A stretch of 64,000 bases of DNA from Brevibacillus laterosporus DSM 25 (GTDB lineage Bacteria; Bacillota; Bacilli; Brevibacillales; Brevibacillaceae): contig NZ_CP017705.1 of the NCBI RefSeq assembly GCF_002706795.1, positions 4,811,501 to 4,875,500 of the forward strand, written 5' to 3'. Made by a program: the position numbers and the translations under genes. Of this stretch, positions 1 through 13,400 are shown in pieces (position 1 is the stretch's first letter; each line of letters opens with the position of its first letter). The notes beneath the pieces were generated by a model. It saw only the letters and a list, made by a program, of their open reading frames with translations. It searched no databases and was not told the origin of the DNA.

Positions 1-3000
1 CTGTACTGTAATTTACAACGAATTTCGCCGTCTACCTCGGAAGCAAAGAGCGTCATATCTACTTTTGAAATGGAATGGACAAAGTCATATGGTGTTATTC
101 TCAACTGATCTAGCTCAAATGTGGTTTGATCCATGTTTTGTAGCACGAGCATCGTATCAAATAATGGATTCCGACTAAAATCACGAGGTAAATCTAATTT
201 ATCTACCAAAGCTTCAAATGGATAATCTTGATGTTCGAATGCACCTAATGTCATTTGCTTCACTTCAGCAATGAACTCACCTAATGTCTTACTTGCCTCA
301 GGATAGGTTCGCATCGCTAGCGTATTAATAAAGCTTCCCATAATGCGTTCAACATCAGCATGCCTTCTTCCAGCAATGGGAGAGCCAATAATAATTTCTT
401 CCTGTCCAGCATACTTTGATAAAAGAACACTATAAGCCGATAACAATACCATATACAGGGTAGCCCCTGATTTCGTTGTTACATCATAGAGTCCAGAAGT
501 TAACTGTTTTGGAATGACAAAGTCAACTCCATCCCCTTCAAAACTCTGAGTAACTGGTCTACGTGAATCTGTAGGTAGCTGAAGTACCGGTATTTCACCT
601 TTTAATGTGTTGATCCAGTAGTTTTCTTGCTTTTCAAATATCTCTGATTGGAACAGCTCGTTTTGCCAAACTGCAAAATCCTTATACTGGATGCGTAGCT
701 CAGGCAAGCTCTCACCATGATAGAGCTTCATAAACTCTTCGACAAACACAGAGATAGATACTCCATCAGAGATGATATGGTGTATATCCAAAAGGAAGAG
801 ATGCTTCTGCTCTTCTAATGCAACCAAACCAACTCGAAGCAATGGTGCAATAGATAAATCAAATGGTTTAATAAAATCAGTAACAATCTGCTCGATTTGA
901 TCTTCCTTGGAATTCATCCGAATCATTTCTACTTGAACAGATTGATGTACCTTTTGTACTGGTTCACCATCTATTGAATGGAAAGAAGTTCGTAAGGCTT
1001 CATGTCGAGTTACTATACTTTTCATTGCATCTTCAAAGCGCTGTGTGTCTAAATTTCCCTCAATGATTAGAGCACCTGGCATATTATAGCTAACGCTATC
1101 CTCATTGAGTTGGTGAAGGATATACATCCTCTTTTGAGCTGAAGAGACTGGATAGTACTCTTGAGGTGCTACTGGTTCGATTGCCGAGTACATTCCGTTT
1201 TCTGTGTTAGCAATAAAATGAGAAATGGCCGCAATTGTAGGTGTGTCAAATAATACCTTTAAGGGTAAATCAACATTGAATGCCTTAGATATTTGAGAAA
1301 TAACCGTCATTGCCTTTAGAGAATGGCCACCTAATTCAAAAAAATTATCTAAGACACTAACTTCATTTACGTTTAATACGCCCTTCCAAATCGTAGCCAG
1401 TTGGTCTTCAATGAGGGTACGTGGTGCTACAAATTCAACACCTGTACGAATGGAGCCATCAGGTTTTGGCAATTTTTTTCTCTCTACTTTACCATTGGAT
1501 GTCAAAGGGATTTCTTCCAGACGGATAAAGTAGGATGGGATCATATAAGACGGCAAAGTACTCCCTACATGTTCACGGAGTTCAGATACAGGTAAGTCAG
1601 AATCAGAAACAATGTACGCATATAGTACATTTTGCGAGGATTCATCTTTCTCGACAATAACGACAGCTTCTTTAATCATTTCATGCTGTACTAATTTTGC
1701 TTCTATTTCTCCCATCTCAATGCGATGACCCCGTATTTTTACCTGATGATCTGTCCTTCCCATATATTCCATATTTCCATCTGGCAACCATCTCGCAAGG
1801 TCTCCTGTTCGATACATTCTTTCCCCAGGTCTAAAGGGGTTTTCTATAAATTTTTCCGCGGTTAGCTCAGGTCGATTTAAATAGCCTCTGGCAACTCCAT
1901 CCCCAGCAATGTACATTTCTCCAATAGAGCCAATTGGCACTGGCTGCAAGGCTGTGTCTAATAGATAGATATTTACATTGTCGGCGGGTACACCAATTGG
2001 TACAGAGTTTTGTGAAGTATTATTCGGATCAAATACATAGAGCATGCAGCCTACTACTGTTTCCGTAGGTCCATATTCATTCATAATTTGGACATTCCCA
2101 CCAAAATTACGATCTATTTTGCTAGCGAGCTGCGTATGTAAGCTTTCGCCGCCAACAATAAATCTTCTAATATTACTATTCGTGCCATCGAATTCTTCGA
2201 TTAGTTTTAGATGTGTAGGGGTTAGTTTAATAATTCCAACTTTATTATCTGTAAGGATGTCCTGAATAACCTGTACCTTGTCTTCCCCTCTATAAATATA
2301 GATCGTATTCCCAGAAACAAGAGGGGTAAATATAGACGTGACAGTCAAATCAAACGAAATGGACGAATAAAGTGGGAAATGAACGGTCTCATTTTGTACA
2401 TACACTTTTCTAGCCCACCAAATATAATTGACAAGCCCCTGATGAGTGATCATAGCTCCCTTCGGATTTCCAGTGGAACCTGAGGTATAGATGATATAAG
2501 CTAGATCATTCATGCTGCTTTCATTTATTAGATTAGCGGCGCTTCCCTGATATAGCTCTTGATTATCTAGGAATAGAATCTCTATATTACCATCAAGTTT
2601 ATCGGAAAACTTTTGCTGCGTTAGCAAAATAGTTGTTTGACTATCCTCTAGTAAATACTGAATTCGATCTTCTGGATAATCAGGATCAATCGGTAAATAG
2701 GTAGCTCCCGATTTTAAAATGGCGAGAATCCCTACAACCAATTCCAAGGAATGCTCTGCCATAATGGAAACAACGCTATCAGCAGTAACTCCTTTCTCTC
2801 TTAAAAAATGTGCTAGTTGATTAGAGCTTTCGTTTAATTCCTGATAAGTGAGTTGTTTTTCTAGGCATACTGCTGCTACTTGGTGTGGTGTTTTGGCTGC
2901 CTGCTCTTCAAATAACTCATAGATAGTTTTGGTTCTTGGATAGTCAGAAGCCGTGTTATTATACTCTACTACTAGCTGTTGTTTTTCCTGCTTCGTCAGG

Positions 3001-4325
3001 ATTGGAATATCCTTTAGTAATACATCAGGGTGGTTAATCACCTGTGCAACAATATTTTTGAGATGATCTTGCATTCTAGTAACAAAAACTGAATCATAAA
3101 CCTTAGCATTATAGCTGAATTTAATCATCATTTCGTTCCACGGTGCTACTGCAACCACTACGTTTAAATCATAGGTAGTTTGCTCTTCTCCATTATCTAT
3201 GCGTATACGAAAACCCAAAGCTTCCTCTAGAGAATCCATGTTGTTGTCTGGATAATTTTCGAACGTGACAAGATGGTCAATGAGCTCCTGTTTTACCAAT
3301 GATTGACTTTGAATTTCATATAAAGGTGCATAGTCATATTTTGTAGATTGAATCGAATTTTCTCGGGCTCTTTTTATTACGTCATCAATAGACAGTAAGC
3401 CATTGCAATGTAAGCGAGTGGGAATGGTATTGATGAACAACCCTACCATATTTTCAATTCCTTGTATTTCTGGAGGTCTACCTGAGACAACCGATCCAAA
3501 TACAACATCGTCCGTATTTTTATATTTACTTACCAAAATGCTCCAAAGCGCATGGAATACATTACTTAACGTGGCCTGATTACGGTTCGCGATCTGTTGG
3601 AGATTTTTTGTTGTGTCCTGATCTAACGTAAAGAGGATCTCCTTAAGTTCATAGCTTTCCTTCCCAGTCTGCTTCTTGTTTTTGGGGAATTCAGAATGCA
3701 GTTCATAGCTGTCTAAATAATTTTTCCAATATTTCAATGCTTCTTCTCTATTTTGTTTCTCCAACCATTTTATATATTCGCTATATGGCTTAGTTACTTC
3801 GCGTGGAATTGATTTATTTGCTTTTAAGGTAGCATAATAACCGAGAAGCTTATGAATAAGAATCCCGAGTCCCCAACCATCGATGACGATATGATGAAGA
3901 GCCCAAACAAATTGATAGGTTTGATCATTGGTTTGGAAGATAGCAGTTCTCATTAGCACATCTTTAGTTAGATCAAAGCCTTGTTCTTTCCCACTGTTTT
4001 TATAAGTTTCAATATATTTCTTTTGTTCATCGTCAGAAAAACGCGTGATATCCTCAAAGTATACCTGCATTCTTCTCTCTTTAAACACAACTTGTCTAGC
4101 ACGTTGTAAATTTTGGTAAACAAATGCTGTACGGAGAACCTCGTAGTTTTCGATCAGTGTATTCATACTCTGCTCAAACAATGGAAGATCAAAATCGCCA
4201 TGAATAGTAGCGGTCATCTGGAGATAGTAGGCACTCGTCTGCTCATCCTTAATAGAATGAAATAACATACCTTCTTGCAATGGAGTTAAGGGATAAACTT
4301 TGGCAATATTATCTTGTTTTTTCAT
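1..4325 (-). CDS. tycC: TycC-like nonribosomal peptide synthetase, N-terminal 1.4 modules (partial)
   Basis: Elongating peptide synthetase, cut by the left window edge after about 1441 residues. Domains in order: condensation (about residues 1-435, HHIVIDG), adenylation (about 460-945, core YTSGSTGNPKG), carrier (about 995, LGGHSLKA) and the start of a second condensation domain (from about 1058, HHIISDG). Pocket residues read against GrsA give D-L-T-K-I-G-E-V-G, the Asn-type code, which matches residue 5 of tyrocidine and loloatin. The N-terminus (MKKQDNIAKVYPLTPLQEGM) closely resembles TycC of Brevibacillus brevis as I remember it. The start ATG at 4325 follows GAGGTG. It lies 104 bases downstream of tycB with a perfect inverted repeat between. 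The family's TycC has six modules and a terminal thioesterase that cyclises the decapeptide; those parts lie outside the window. Confidence 0.93.
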   Translation of the reverse strand, partial: MKKQDNIAKVYPLTPLQEGMLFHSIKDEQTSAYYLQMTATIHGDFDLPLFEQSMNTLIENYEVLRTAFVYQNLQRARQVVFKERRMQVYFEDITRFSDDEQKKYIETYKNSGKEQGFDLTKDVLMRTAIFQTNDQTYQFVWALHHIVIDGWGLGILIHKLLGYYATLKANKSIPREVTKPYSEYIKWLEKQNREEALKYWKNYLDSYELHSEFPKNKKQTGKESYELKEILFTLDQDTTKNLQQIANRNQATLSNVFHALWSILVSKYKNTDDVVFGSVVSGRPPEIQGIENMVGLFINTIPTRLHCNGLLSIDDVIKRARENSIQSTKYDYAPLYEIQSQSLVKQELIDHLVTFENYPDNNMDSLEEALGFRIRIDNGEEQTTYDLNVVVAVAPWNEMMIKFSYNAKVYDSVFVTRMQDHLKNIVAQVINHPDVLLKDIPILTKQEKQQLVVEYNNTASDYPRTKTIYELFEEQAAKTPHQVAAVCLEKQLTYQELNESSNQLAHFLREKGVTADSVVSIMAEHSLELVVGILAILKSGATYLPIDPDYPEDRIQYLLEDSQTTILLTQQKFSDKLDGNIEILFLDNQELYQGSAANLINESSMNDLAYIIYTSGSTGNPKGAMITHQGLVNYIWWARKVYVQNETVHFPLYSSISFDLTVTSIFTPLVSGNTIYIYRGEDKVQVIQDILTDNKVGIIKLTPTHLKLIEEFDGTNSNIRRFIVGGESLHTQLASKIDRNFGGNVQIMNEYGPTETVVGCMLYVFDPNNTSQNSVPIGVPADNVNIYLLDTALQPVPIGSIGEMYIAGDGVARGYLNRPELTAEKFIENPFRPGERMYRTGDLARWLPDGNMEYMGRTDHQVKIRGHRIEMGEIEAKLVQHEMIKEAVVIVEKDESSQNVLYAYIVSDSDLPVSELREHVGSTLPSYMIPSYFIRLEEIPLTSNGKVERKKLPKPDGSIRTGVEFVAPRTLIEDQLATIWKGVLNVNEVSVLDNFFELGGHSLKAMTVISQISKAFNVDLPLKVLFDTPTIAAISHFIANTENGMYSAIEPVAPQEYYPVSSAQKRMYILHQLNEDSVSYNMPGALIIEGNLDTQRFEDAMKSIVTRHEALRTSFHSIDGEPVQKVHQSVQVEMIRMNSKEDQIEQIVTDFIKPFDLSIAPLLRVGLVALEEQKHLFLLDIHHIISDGVSISVFVEEFMKLYHGESLPELRIQYKDFAVWQNELFQSEIFEKQENYWINTLKGEIPVLQLPTDSRRPVTQSFEGDGVDFVIPKQLTSGLYDVTTKSGATLYMVLLSAYSVLLSKYAGQEEIIIGSPIAGRRHADVERIMGSFINTLAMRTYPEASKTLGEFIAEVKQMTLGAFEHQDYPFEALVDKLDLPRDFSRNPLFDTMLVLQNMDQTTFELDQLRITPYDFVHSISKVDMTLFASEVDGEIRCKLQY

Positions 4326-4364
4326 TTTTGCACCTCAGCTACGTGATATGAAAAGAGAAAAATG

Positions 4365-4413
4365 TTGTTCCTCCAACGAAATCATTACGTGCGATCCTCT
4401 ATTGGAGGAACAA
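4365..4413 (-). other. Perfect 12-bp inverted repeat in the tycB-tycC gap
   Basis: TTGTTCCTCCAA at 4365-4376 and TTGGAGGAACAA at 4402-4413 form a perfect 12-bp stem with a 25-base loop in the 104-base gap between tycB and tycC. On the minus strand the stem is followed by CATTTTTCTCTTTTC, a broken U-rich tract. It could act as a partial terminator that lowers tycC expression, or as an RNA-stabilising or processing element. Confidence 0.6.
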
Positions 4414-4429
4414 TTAAATGAATCGTGCG

Positions 4430-7400
4430 TTAAATTAGCTCAAGTATGTTTTCTAAATCCTCAAACGAAAGATCATCATCACCCAAATCGCTCGGGGTTA
4501 ATTCTGCTCCTTCTTTGGACATGCAATGTTCAATTACTAGCAACAAGTGTTTTTTATATGTCTCTGCTAGTGTTGCAATTGTCTCTTCTTTGTATTGAAG
4601 GCTATTGTAGCCAATACTAATTTGCAATTTTCGTCCTTCAACAACAGATGAAATATCTAACAAAAATGGTCTTTCAGAATCTGGACTGAACAAATTGCCT
4701 GTATTTGTTTGCGAAAGTGTGAATACTCCGGTTTTTACATCAGAATCAAATTGCCCTAAATAATTAAAGCTTACTTCCGGTTGTAGACCAAACGACAGGG
4801 AAGGCCGCAACTCTTTAATCGTTAGATAACGCAGGATGTCATATCCGATCCCTTTATTTGGTATATGTCGTAAGTTTTCTTTAACTTGCTTGATTTGAAG
4901 GGAAATATCTTCTGAATTGTCCAGATCTAATACAACAGGGTATTGTGAGGTAAACCAGCCCACTGTTCTAGAAATATTCATATCATTCATAATATCTTCG
5001 CGTCCGTGTCCCTCTAGGTTAATAATCAATTGATTGGTTTTAGCCCAGTCTTTAAAGGCTAGTCCTACCGCTGTCAATAAAATATCATTAACCTCAGTGT
5101 GATACGAATGATTTACATTTCTTAATAGATTTTCAGTTTGTTCGATTGTAAGCTCTGATTTTAAAATGCGAGTGTTCTTTTGTTGATTTTCTGCCTCTTC
5201 AAAATCTCTTGGGAGCATCATAACTTTTGCTGTCTTCTCTAGCTTTTCCCAATACTCAATCTCTTTGATGCTTGATTCACTATTGGCATACTTTTGCATC
5301 TGAATAGACCAGTCTTTAAATGAATCTGTTTTATCCGGTAACGTAATTTCCTGATTTGAAAGGGCTTGAGAATAAGCGGTAGAGAAGTCTTCGAATAAAA
5401 TTCTCCATGATACACCGTCAATTACTAAATGATGAATAGCAATTAACAAATAATCCCCTTTGCTTGTTTGAAAAATCGCTACTTTCACCAATGGACCTTC
5501 TGCAAGGTCGATACTACTTTGGATGTCATTTGATAATTTTAAAATTTTATCCTCTAGGTTGACTTCTTCTTTCAAGTCAAATTTGTAAAGATCAAATAAT
5601 GTATTCTCAATGCCTTGATTCCATTGAATGATTTTGTCATCTTTACGTCTGTACACCATACGCAAAGCATCATGATGTTCTATTATTTTTTGGAATGCGA
5701 GAGCTACTGCCTCTTCGTCAAAGCCATTTTCCCCATGTAGCATGACTGCTTGATTCCATTGATGCATATCAGTAAATTGGCTTGTGAAGAACCAGTTCTG
5801 GATAGGTGTAAGCTCTATTTCACCTTCTACAACACCTTGATTACTCATTTTATTGCTAGGTGTTACGTAAGGAATAACGTGCTCAATGGCTGGATTTTGG
5901 AATAAATCTTTCATTTCCAATTTCCATCCAGCAGTAGTAAGACGTGTCAGTACTTGAATCGCCTTAATTGAGTCTCCACCTAATTCAAAAAAATTATCTC
6001 TTATTCCGATTTTCTCTATACCTAAAACGTCTTGCCAAATCTCTGTTACCAATTGCTCTAAATCGTTTCGAGGAGCGTCATATTCTTTTCCTGTATTTTG
6101 ATTTTTATCTGGTTCTGGCAATGCTTTACGATCAATCTTATCGTTTGGTGTTAACGGCATTATATCCAGCTGTACAAAATAGGATGGAATCATATAATTT
6201 GGTAATTCATCTGTTAGGTACCCTCTTATCTCTGCTACAGACAATGCTTCTTCTGAGACCAGGTAAGCACATAAATAAGAGTGACCTTGCTCATCCTCAC
6301 GTGCCAATACAGCTGCTTCCTTGATCTGATGATGTTGTAATAGAAGACTTTCGATTTCACCAAGCTCTACCCGATGACCACGTATTTTCACCTGATGATC
6401 AGCTCTACCAAGATACTCGATGGTACCGTCAGGAAGCCATCGTGCTAGATCCCCTGTTTTATACATCTTTTGACCAGGAATGAAGGGATTTTCCACAAAT
6501 TTCTCAGCGGATAGTTCCGGTCGATTCAAATACCCTCTGGCTAAACCTACACCTGCTACACACAATTCACCTACTTCACCAATGCCCTGTAGCTGGTGGC
6601 GCTGATCTAGAATATAGACCTGTGCATTTTGAATAGGAACACCTATAGGGACTGACTGAGATATGCTTTGTTCTACTGATGCCTTCCAGTACGTCGCACA
6701 AATAGAGGTTTCAGTCGGACCATATCCATTGATATAGGTCACCTTGTCTTTCCATTTATTGACCAATCCAACTGATGTAGCAGAACCTGCAGTAATAAGA
6801 ATTCGTAACGTAGAAAGATGTTCTGGTTCCAGATGAATGACATACGTGGGTGGTAAAGTAAGAACTGTAATCCTTTGTTGATTAATATATTCCTCGAATT
6901 TCACGAAATCGTTAATGGTGTCTCTTGAAATAATATCGAGCCTTGCCCCGGTTAATAAAGCCATGAACATTTCCCAAACGGAGGCATCAAATGATTGGCT
7001 AGCAAACTGGCCGATATGATCTTTTTCACTCACACCAAACTTATCTTCAAAGAACGTTTTTAGGTTTGCTATTCCAGTATGCTCTAACATCACTCCTTTT
7101 GGTCTTCCAGTTGTACCAGAGGTATAAATCACATAGGCTAAATCGGCTGGTTGGCTGATAGAAACAAGATTTGTAGTAGCAATGGTAGCCGGAAGCTCAG
7201 TAGACACATTGATGAATTCTGCGTCCGAATCTACACTGTTCATCAAATGAGACTGCACAAGTACCCATCTAGTCTGGCTATCTTCTATCATGTACCGTAT
7301 CCGATCTTCCGGATATTCTGGGTCTATCGGTAAGAAGGCTGCTCCTGATTTTAAAATCGCTAACGTACCTATCACCATGTCTAGCGATCGTTCTACCATG

Positions 7401-10400
7401 ATACCCACTAATTGATTTGGTTGTACGCCCTTTTCGCGGAGTAGCCTAGCAAGTTGATTCGCTTTAGCATTTAATTCCTGATACGTCAATTGGGACTGTT
7501 CATATACAACAGCTATTTCATGCGGATGGTTTTCTACTTGTTCTTCAAACAATTGATGGATGGTTTGATCTGATGAGAATTCGGCTGTATTGTCATTAAA
7601 TCGTACTAACAACAATTGTTTTTCCGTTTCTGTTAGCATATCAATCTCAGACAATGTAACTTCTGTGTTGGCAATAATTGTACGTATGATTTTCAGAAAA
7701 TGACCTGCAATTCTCTCAATGGTCGCTCGTGTGAACAGCTTGGTGCCATATTCAATACGGAATAAAATTTCTTCCTGTCCTTCAGTCATATGAAACGCCA
7801 TATCAAATTTTGATACACCCAGGCTATCCCCTTGTTCATATGGGCGCATCACAAGCTGATCAAAGACTCTGGATTCTACATCACCATTTTGAAGAATAAA
7901 CATAGTGTCAAAAAGTGGATTTCTACTTGGGTCTCTTTCCAATTGTAGTTTCTCTACAAGCTCTTCAAATGGATAATCCTGATTTTCATAAGCCTGTAGG
8001 GCATTCTGTTTTACTTCTTTAAGGAAGTCCTTAAATGTTATATTCCCTACTGGTTTATTTCTCATAGCTAGTGTATTAACAAACATTCCAACTACATTTT
8101 CTAAATCAGCATGTGACCTTCCCGCAATAGGAGCACCAACAATAATATCTTCTTGATCAGAATACTTGGAAAGTAGAACATTATACGCTGCTAACAAAAC
8201 CATATAACGTGTTGTACCCGCTTCAACAGCTACCCTTTGTAGACCATCAAATATCTCTTTTCCTGTTCTCATCATGAGCTGATCGCCATCGAAGCTTTGT
8301 ACAGCTGGTCTAGGATAGTCAGTCGGTAGGTTCGCTACAGGAATCTCACCAGTAAACAGGTTCAACCAATACTCTTCTTGTTTTTTTATAGCATCTGTTA
8401 GGAACATTTCATTTTGCCATGCAGAGAAGTCCTTATACGAAATAGGCAGTTGAGGTAGCTTTTTGCCCTCATAAATGTCTGCAACTTCTTTGAGAATAAT
8501 TCCAATTGATGTGCCATCTGAAGCGATATGATGAACATCAAAAAGGAAAACATGTCGCTCCTCTTCTAGTTTTACCAGACTGCTTCTGCATAGTGGAGAC
8601 ACAGCAAGATCAAATGGCCTTACAAACGAATGGAAAATCTCGCTCAATCCCTGTTCTTGGGCTTGCATATATCCCATATCAAACTCCACATGTTCCTGAA
8701 TGCTCTGAACGATTTGTTCTTGTACCACACGATAACTCGTTCTCAAGCTCTCATGTCGGTTAATCACTTCTTGCAATGCTTGTTTGAAACGAACCTTATC
8801 TAAAGCCCCTTCAATTACCATCATTCCGGGCATATTGTAACTAATACCTGCCCCCTCAAGCTGATGAAGAATGTACATTCGTTTTTGAGCAGACGATACA
8901 GGATAGTATTCTTGTTGAGGAACAGTTGGAATAGGCGTGTAGAACTGCTTATCAGATAAAGTGATATATTCTGAAAGAGTCTCAATTATCTGGGCTTCAA
9001 ACAAGACTTTTAAAGGTAGCTCAATTTGGAACGCTTTATGGACTTGTGTGATCACCGACATAGCTTTTAGTGAATCGCCACCCAATTCAAAGAAATTATC
9101 TTTAATTCCAATCTTTTCAATCCCTAAAACAGCTTGCCAAATTTCTGCTAGTGATTGTTCCAGTTTGTTTCTAGGCGCATCATATGCTTTACCCGTATCC
9201 TGATTTTTATCTGGCTCAGGTAGAGCTTTGCGATCAAGCTTATCGTTTGGAGTTAACGGCATTTTGTCTAGTTCCACAAAATATGACGGGATCATATAGT
9301 TTGGCAATTCATTTGCTACATATTCTCTTACCTCAGACACAGACAAATTTTCATCTGAAACCATATAGGCACATAAATATGATTGTCCTTGATAGTCCTC
9401 ACGTGCAAGAACGGCAGCCTCTTTTATCCCGGGATGTTGTAACAAAAGACTCTCGATTTCACCTAGCTCCACCCGATGTCCTCGTATTTTTACTTGATGG
9501 TCAATTCTCCCTAGGTATTCGATGTTTCCATCAGGCAACCATCGCGCTAAGTCTCCTGTTCTATACATTTTTTCACCAGGTACAAACGGGTTATCCACAA
9601 ATTTTTCAGCAGATAGTTCTGGTCGATTCCAATACCCTCTCGCAAGCCCTACCCCACCAACGCACATCTCTCCTACTTCGCCAATACCCTGAAGCTGAAG
9701 ACGCTGATCTACGATATAAACTTGAGCATTTTGGATAGGAATACCGATAGGAACAGTCGTTCCCCAACTCTCTTCTTCTGCCTTCCAATATGTCGCACAA
9801 ATAGAGGTTTCAGTCGGACCATATGCATTGATATAGGTCACCTTGTCTTTCCATTTATCCACTAAACCAAATGAGGTAGCAGACCCTGCAGTGATAAGGG
9901 TACGTAAGGTAGGAAGACGTTCAGGCTCAAGATGAATGACATAAGTTGGTGGTAAAGTAAGTACGGTAACACCTTGCTTGGAAACATAATTCTCAAATCT
10001 CATAAAATCAGTAATCTTCTCTTTCGAAATGATCGTTAGTCTAGCTCCTGTAGCTAGAGCCATAAACATTTCCCAAACAGAAGCATCAAATGAATTGCTA
10101 GCAAATTGGCCAATACAATCCTGTTCACTAATACCAAAGCTATTTTCAAAGAATGCTTTTAGATTAGTGATACCAGTGTGCTCTAGCATAACTCCTTTTG
10201 GTTTCCCAGTTGTACCAGACGTATAGATCACATACGCTAAATCAGTTGATTGGCTGTTAGGAAGAAGATTAGTACTAGCTATGCCAGATAAAATATGATC
10301 GGAGACATTAATATATTCAGTATCGCATGCCACCTTGTCCATCAAATGAGGTTGGGCAACCACCCATTTTGCCTGACTATCCTCTATCATGTAGCGAATA

Positions 10401-13400
10401 CGATCTTCTGGATATTCAGGATCAATTGGTAAGAAGGCTGCTCCTGATTTTAAAATGGCTAGCGTGCCTATCACCATGTCCAGTGAGCGCTCAACCATGA
10501 TGCCAACTAGTTGATTAGCTAGAACACCTTTTTGACGTAACAATCTCGCAAGCTGGTTTGCTTTTTCATTTAATTCTTGATATGTCAACTGATCTTGCTC
10601 GAACACAACAGCTACTTCATCAGGTCTCCTTTTAACCTGATGTTCAAATAGTTGTTGGATGGTTTGGTCTGATGAAAAATCGGCTTGTGTATCATTGAAC
10701 TCCTTAATCACTTGCTGTTTCTCAGCTTCTGTTAGTATATCGATTTCAGATAAGCTAATATCTGAATTCTCCACTACTGTACGGATGATTTGAAGCCAAT
10801 GGCTTGCCATTCTCTCTATTGTTTCTTGTCTGTATAAACTCGTGGAGTACTCTAAGCAGAACTTCAATTCATTTTTTTCTTCGCTTGCCTCTAAAGAAAA
10901 ATCAAATTTAGCGTGTTTCCCTTTTGGCACAAATGGCGTACATTTTATTTCGTCCAGTTCAAAAGAGTTATGCTCCGTGTTTTGTAGAATAAACATGGTG
11001 TCAAACAATGGATTTCGACTTAAATCTCTTGGGAGCTTCATTTTTTCTACTAGGTGTTCAAATGGATAATCAGCATGTTCAAATGCAAGCAAAGCATTGT
11101 TTTTTACATCGGCTAGGAATTCAGTGAATGTTTTGTTACCTACAGGCTGATTTCTCATTGCCAATGTGTTAACAAACATACCTAATAGATTTTCTGTATC
11201 TGCATGCGATCTCCCCGCTATTGGTGTCCCTATAATAACCTCTTCTTGATCAGAATATTTCGAAAGCAAAACATTGTAAATCGCTAGCAAAACCATATAG
11301 AGCGTTGTCTGCGTCTCTTTTGCAATTCGATATAAGCCATCTACCAGATCTTTTTCCATTCCAAATGTGTAACGGTCACCCTCAAAGCTTTGAATCGTAG
11401 GTCTCGGATAATCAGTCGGCAGGTTCAAGAGTGTCACTTCTCCAGAAAATGCAGACACCCAATACTCTTCTTGCTTTTTAAAGGCTTCAGATTGGAAGAA
11501 CTCTTGTTCCCAAACAGCAAAATCCTTGTATTGGATTCGAAGCTCAGGAAGTGTTTCAGCTTGATAAAACTTGGTTAATTCGTTTATAAAGATGTTTGCA
11601 GACACACCATCAGAAATAACATGATGCATATCCACAAGTAGATAATGGCGTTCTGTACTCACCTTAACTAGACCTATTCGAATTAACGGGGCTGATTCAA
11701 GAATAAACGGCTGAATAAATTCCTCAATGACCTGATCAACTTGTTCTTCTTTGGAGTCCAAATAATTTATTTTTATGTTGACATTTTGATTCACTCGTTG
11801 GACAGATTCTCCATTTACGGTAGGAAAAGAAGTCCGTAAAATTTCATGGCGATCAACTAATCTCTCCACTGCCAGTTCAAAGCGATCATATTGTAGGGGA
11901 CCATCTATTACCATCACAGTTGGGATATTGTATCCCGTACCCTCTTTCGCAAGCTGATGTAAAATGATCATTCGCTTTTGAGCAGATGATACTGGATAAA
12001 ATTCCTCAGTAGGAACTGCTGGTATAGATGTATACGTTTCGTCTACATCTCCACCGCCACTTTCCAAATATTTTGCAATAGCTTGGATCGTTGGAGTCTT
12101 AAATAGAATTCGTAATGGAATATCAACCCCACACTCTTTCTGTATGAGAGAAATAAGACTCATTGCTTTCAAAGAATGGCCACCAAGTGAAAAGAAATGA
12201 TCATGGATACCGATCTTGGGAACACCTAGTACTCCTTGCCAAATAGTAGCAAGCTTTTGTTCCAATTCAGTGGCTGGAGCTACATAGGCTACACCTGTTC
12301 CAATCGTTCCTTCAGGTTTTGGTAGCGATCTTCTATCAATCTTTCCATTAGGCGTTAGAGGGATTTGTTCTAATGACACAAAGAAAGAAGGAACCATATA
12401 ATCAGGAAGAGTTTTCCCCATATAATTGCGTAGTTCGATATCACTTACTTTCTTACTCTGAACAATGTATGCAACCAAATGCCTTGTCTGGTTTTCATCT
12501 ACTCGGTCGATTACAACCGCTTCTTTTATATTCTTATGATTGAGCAGGTGTGACTCGATTTCGCCGAGCTCGATCCGATGACCGCGTATTTTTACTTGAT
12601 GATCGATTCGACCTAAATATTCAATCGTGCCATCTGGCAACCAACGAGCTAAATCACCAGTCCGATACATCCTTTCATTTTCTTTAAAAGGATTTGTACT
12701 AAACTTTTCGGCTGTCAGCTCTGCATTATGAATATATCCTCTACCAACATTGGCACCTGAAATAAATAATTCTCCTGCAATACCGTGTGGCTGTAACTTT
12801 TGTTCTTTATCTAAAATATAAATGCTTGTGTTTGAGATCGGCTTACCAATGGACGGGATTTCCGGGATTTCATTATTCGGATCGATTGTAAATGTTGTTA
12901 CAACATGGGTTTCCGATGGGCCATAATGATTATGCAAATACACTTGATTGTTTTGTAAATAGCGTTTCAGCTCATGAGTCACCACAAGTTGTTCACCAGC
13001 TGTAATAATATGTTTCACACACGTTGGAAAAATCTTAGAAAAGCTTGCATCGTTAAAAATAAATTTTAAAAAGGCTCCAGGTAGAGACAAAATACTTATT
13101 TTTTCTCTTTCAATAAAGGTGAATAGCTTCTCGACATTACGTCTGGTGTCATCAGTAATGAGATACAACTCTCCCCCACTTAATAATGTAGAAAATATTT
13201 CTTGATAGCATACATCAAAACTGCAAGTCGTATATTGTAAGACCTTCTCCTTATATTGAATATTGGATTTTGCAAAAGTAAATTGCATCAAGTTAACCAT
13301 ATTCTTATGTTCTAGCATGACTCCTTTTGGTTTACCTGTTGTACCTGATGTGTAGATAATATAAAACAAGTCATTGGAGGTATTCTGGTTTGCAACATGA

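Noticed and set aside
4300-4620. 106-codon plus-strand frame at the tycB-tycC junction
   Set aside because: Antisense shadow of the two NRPS genes with no ribosome binding site.
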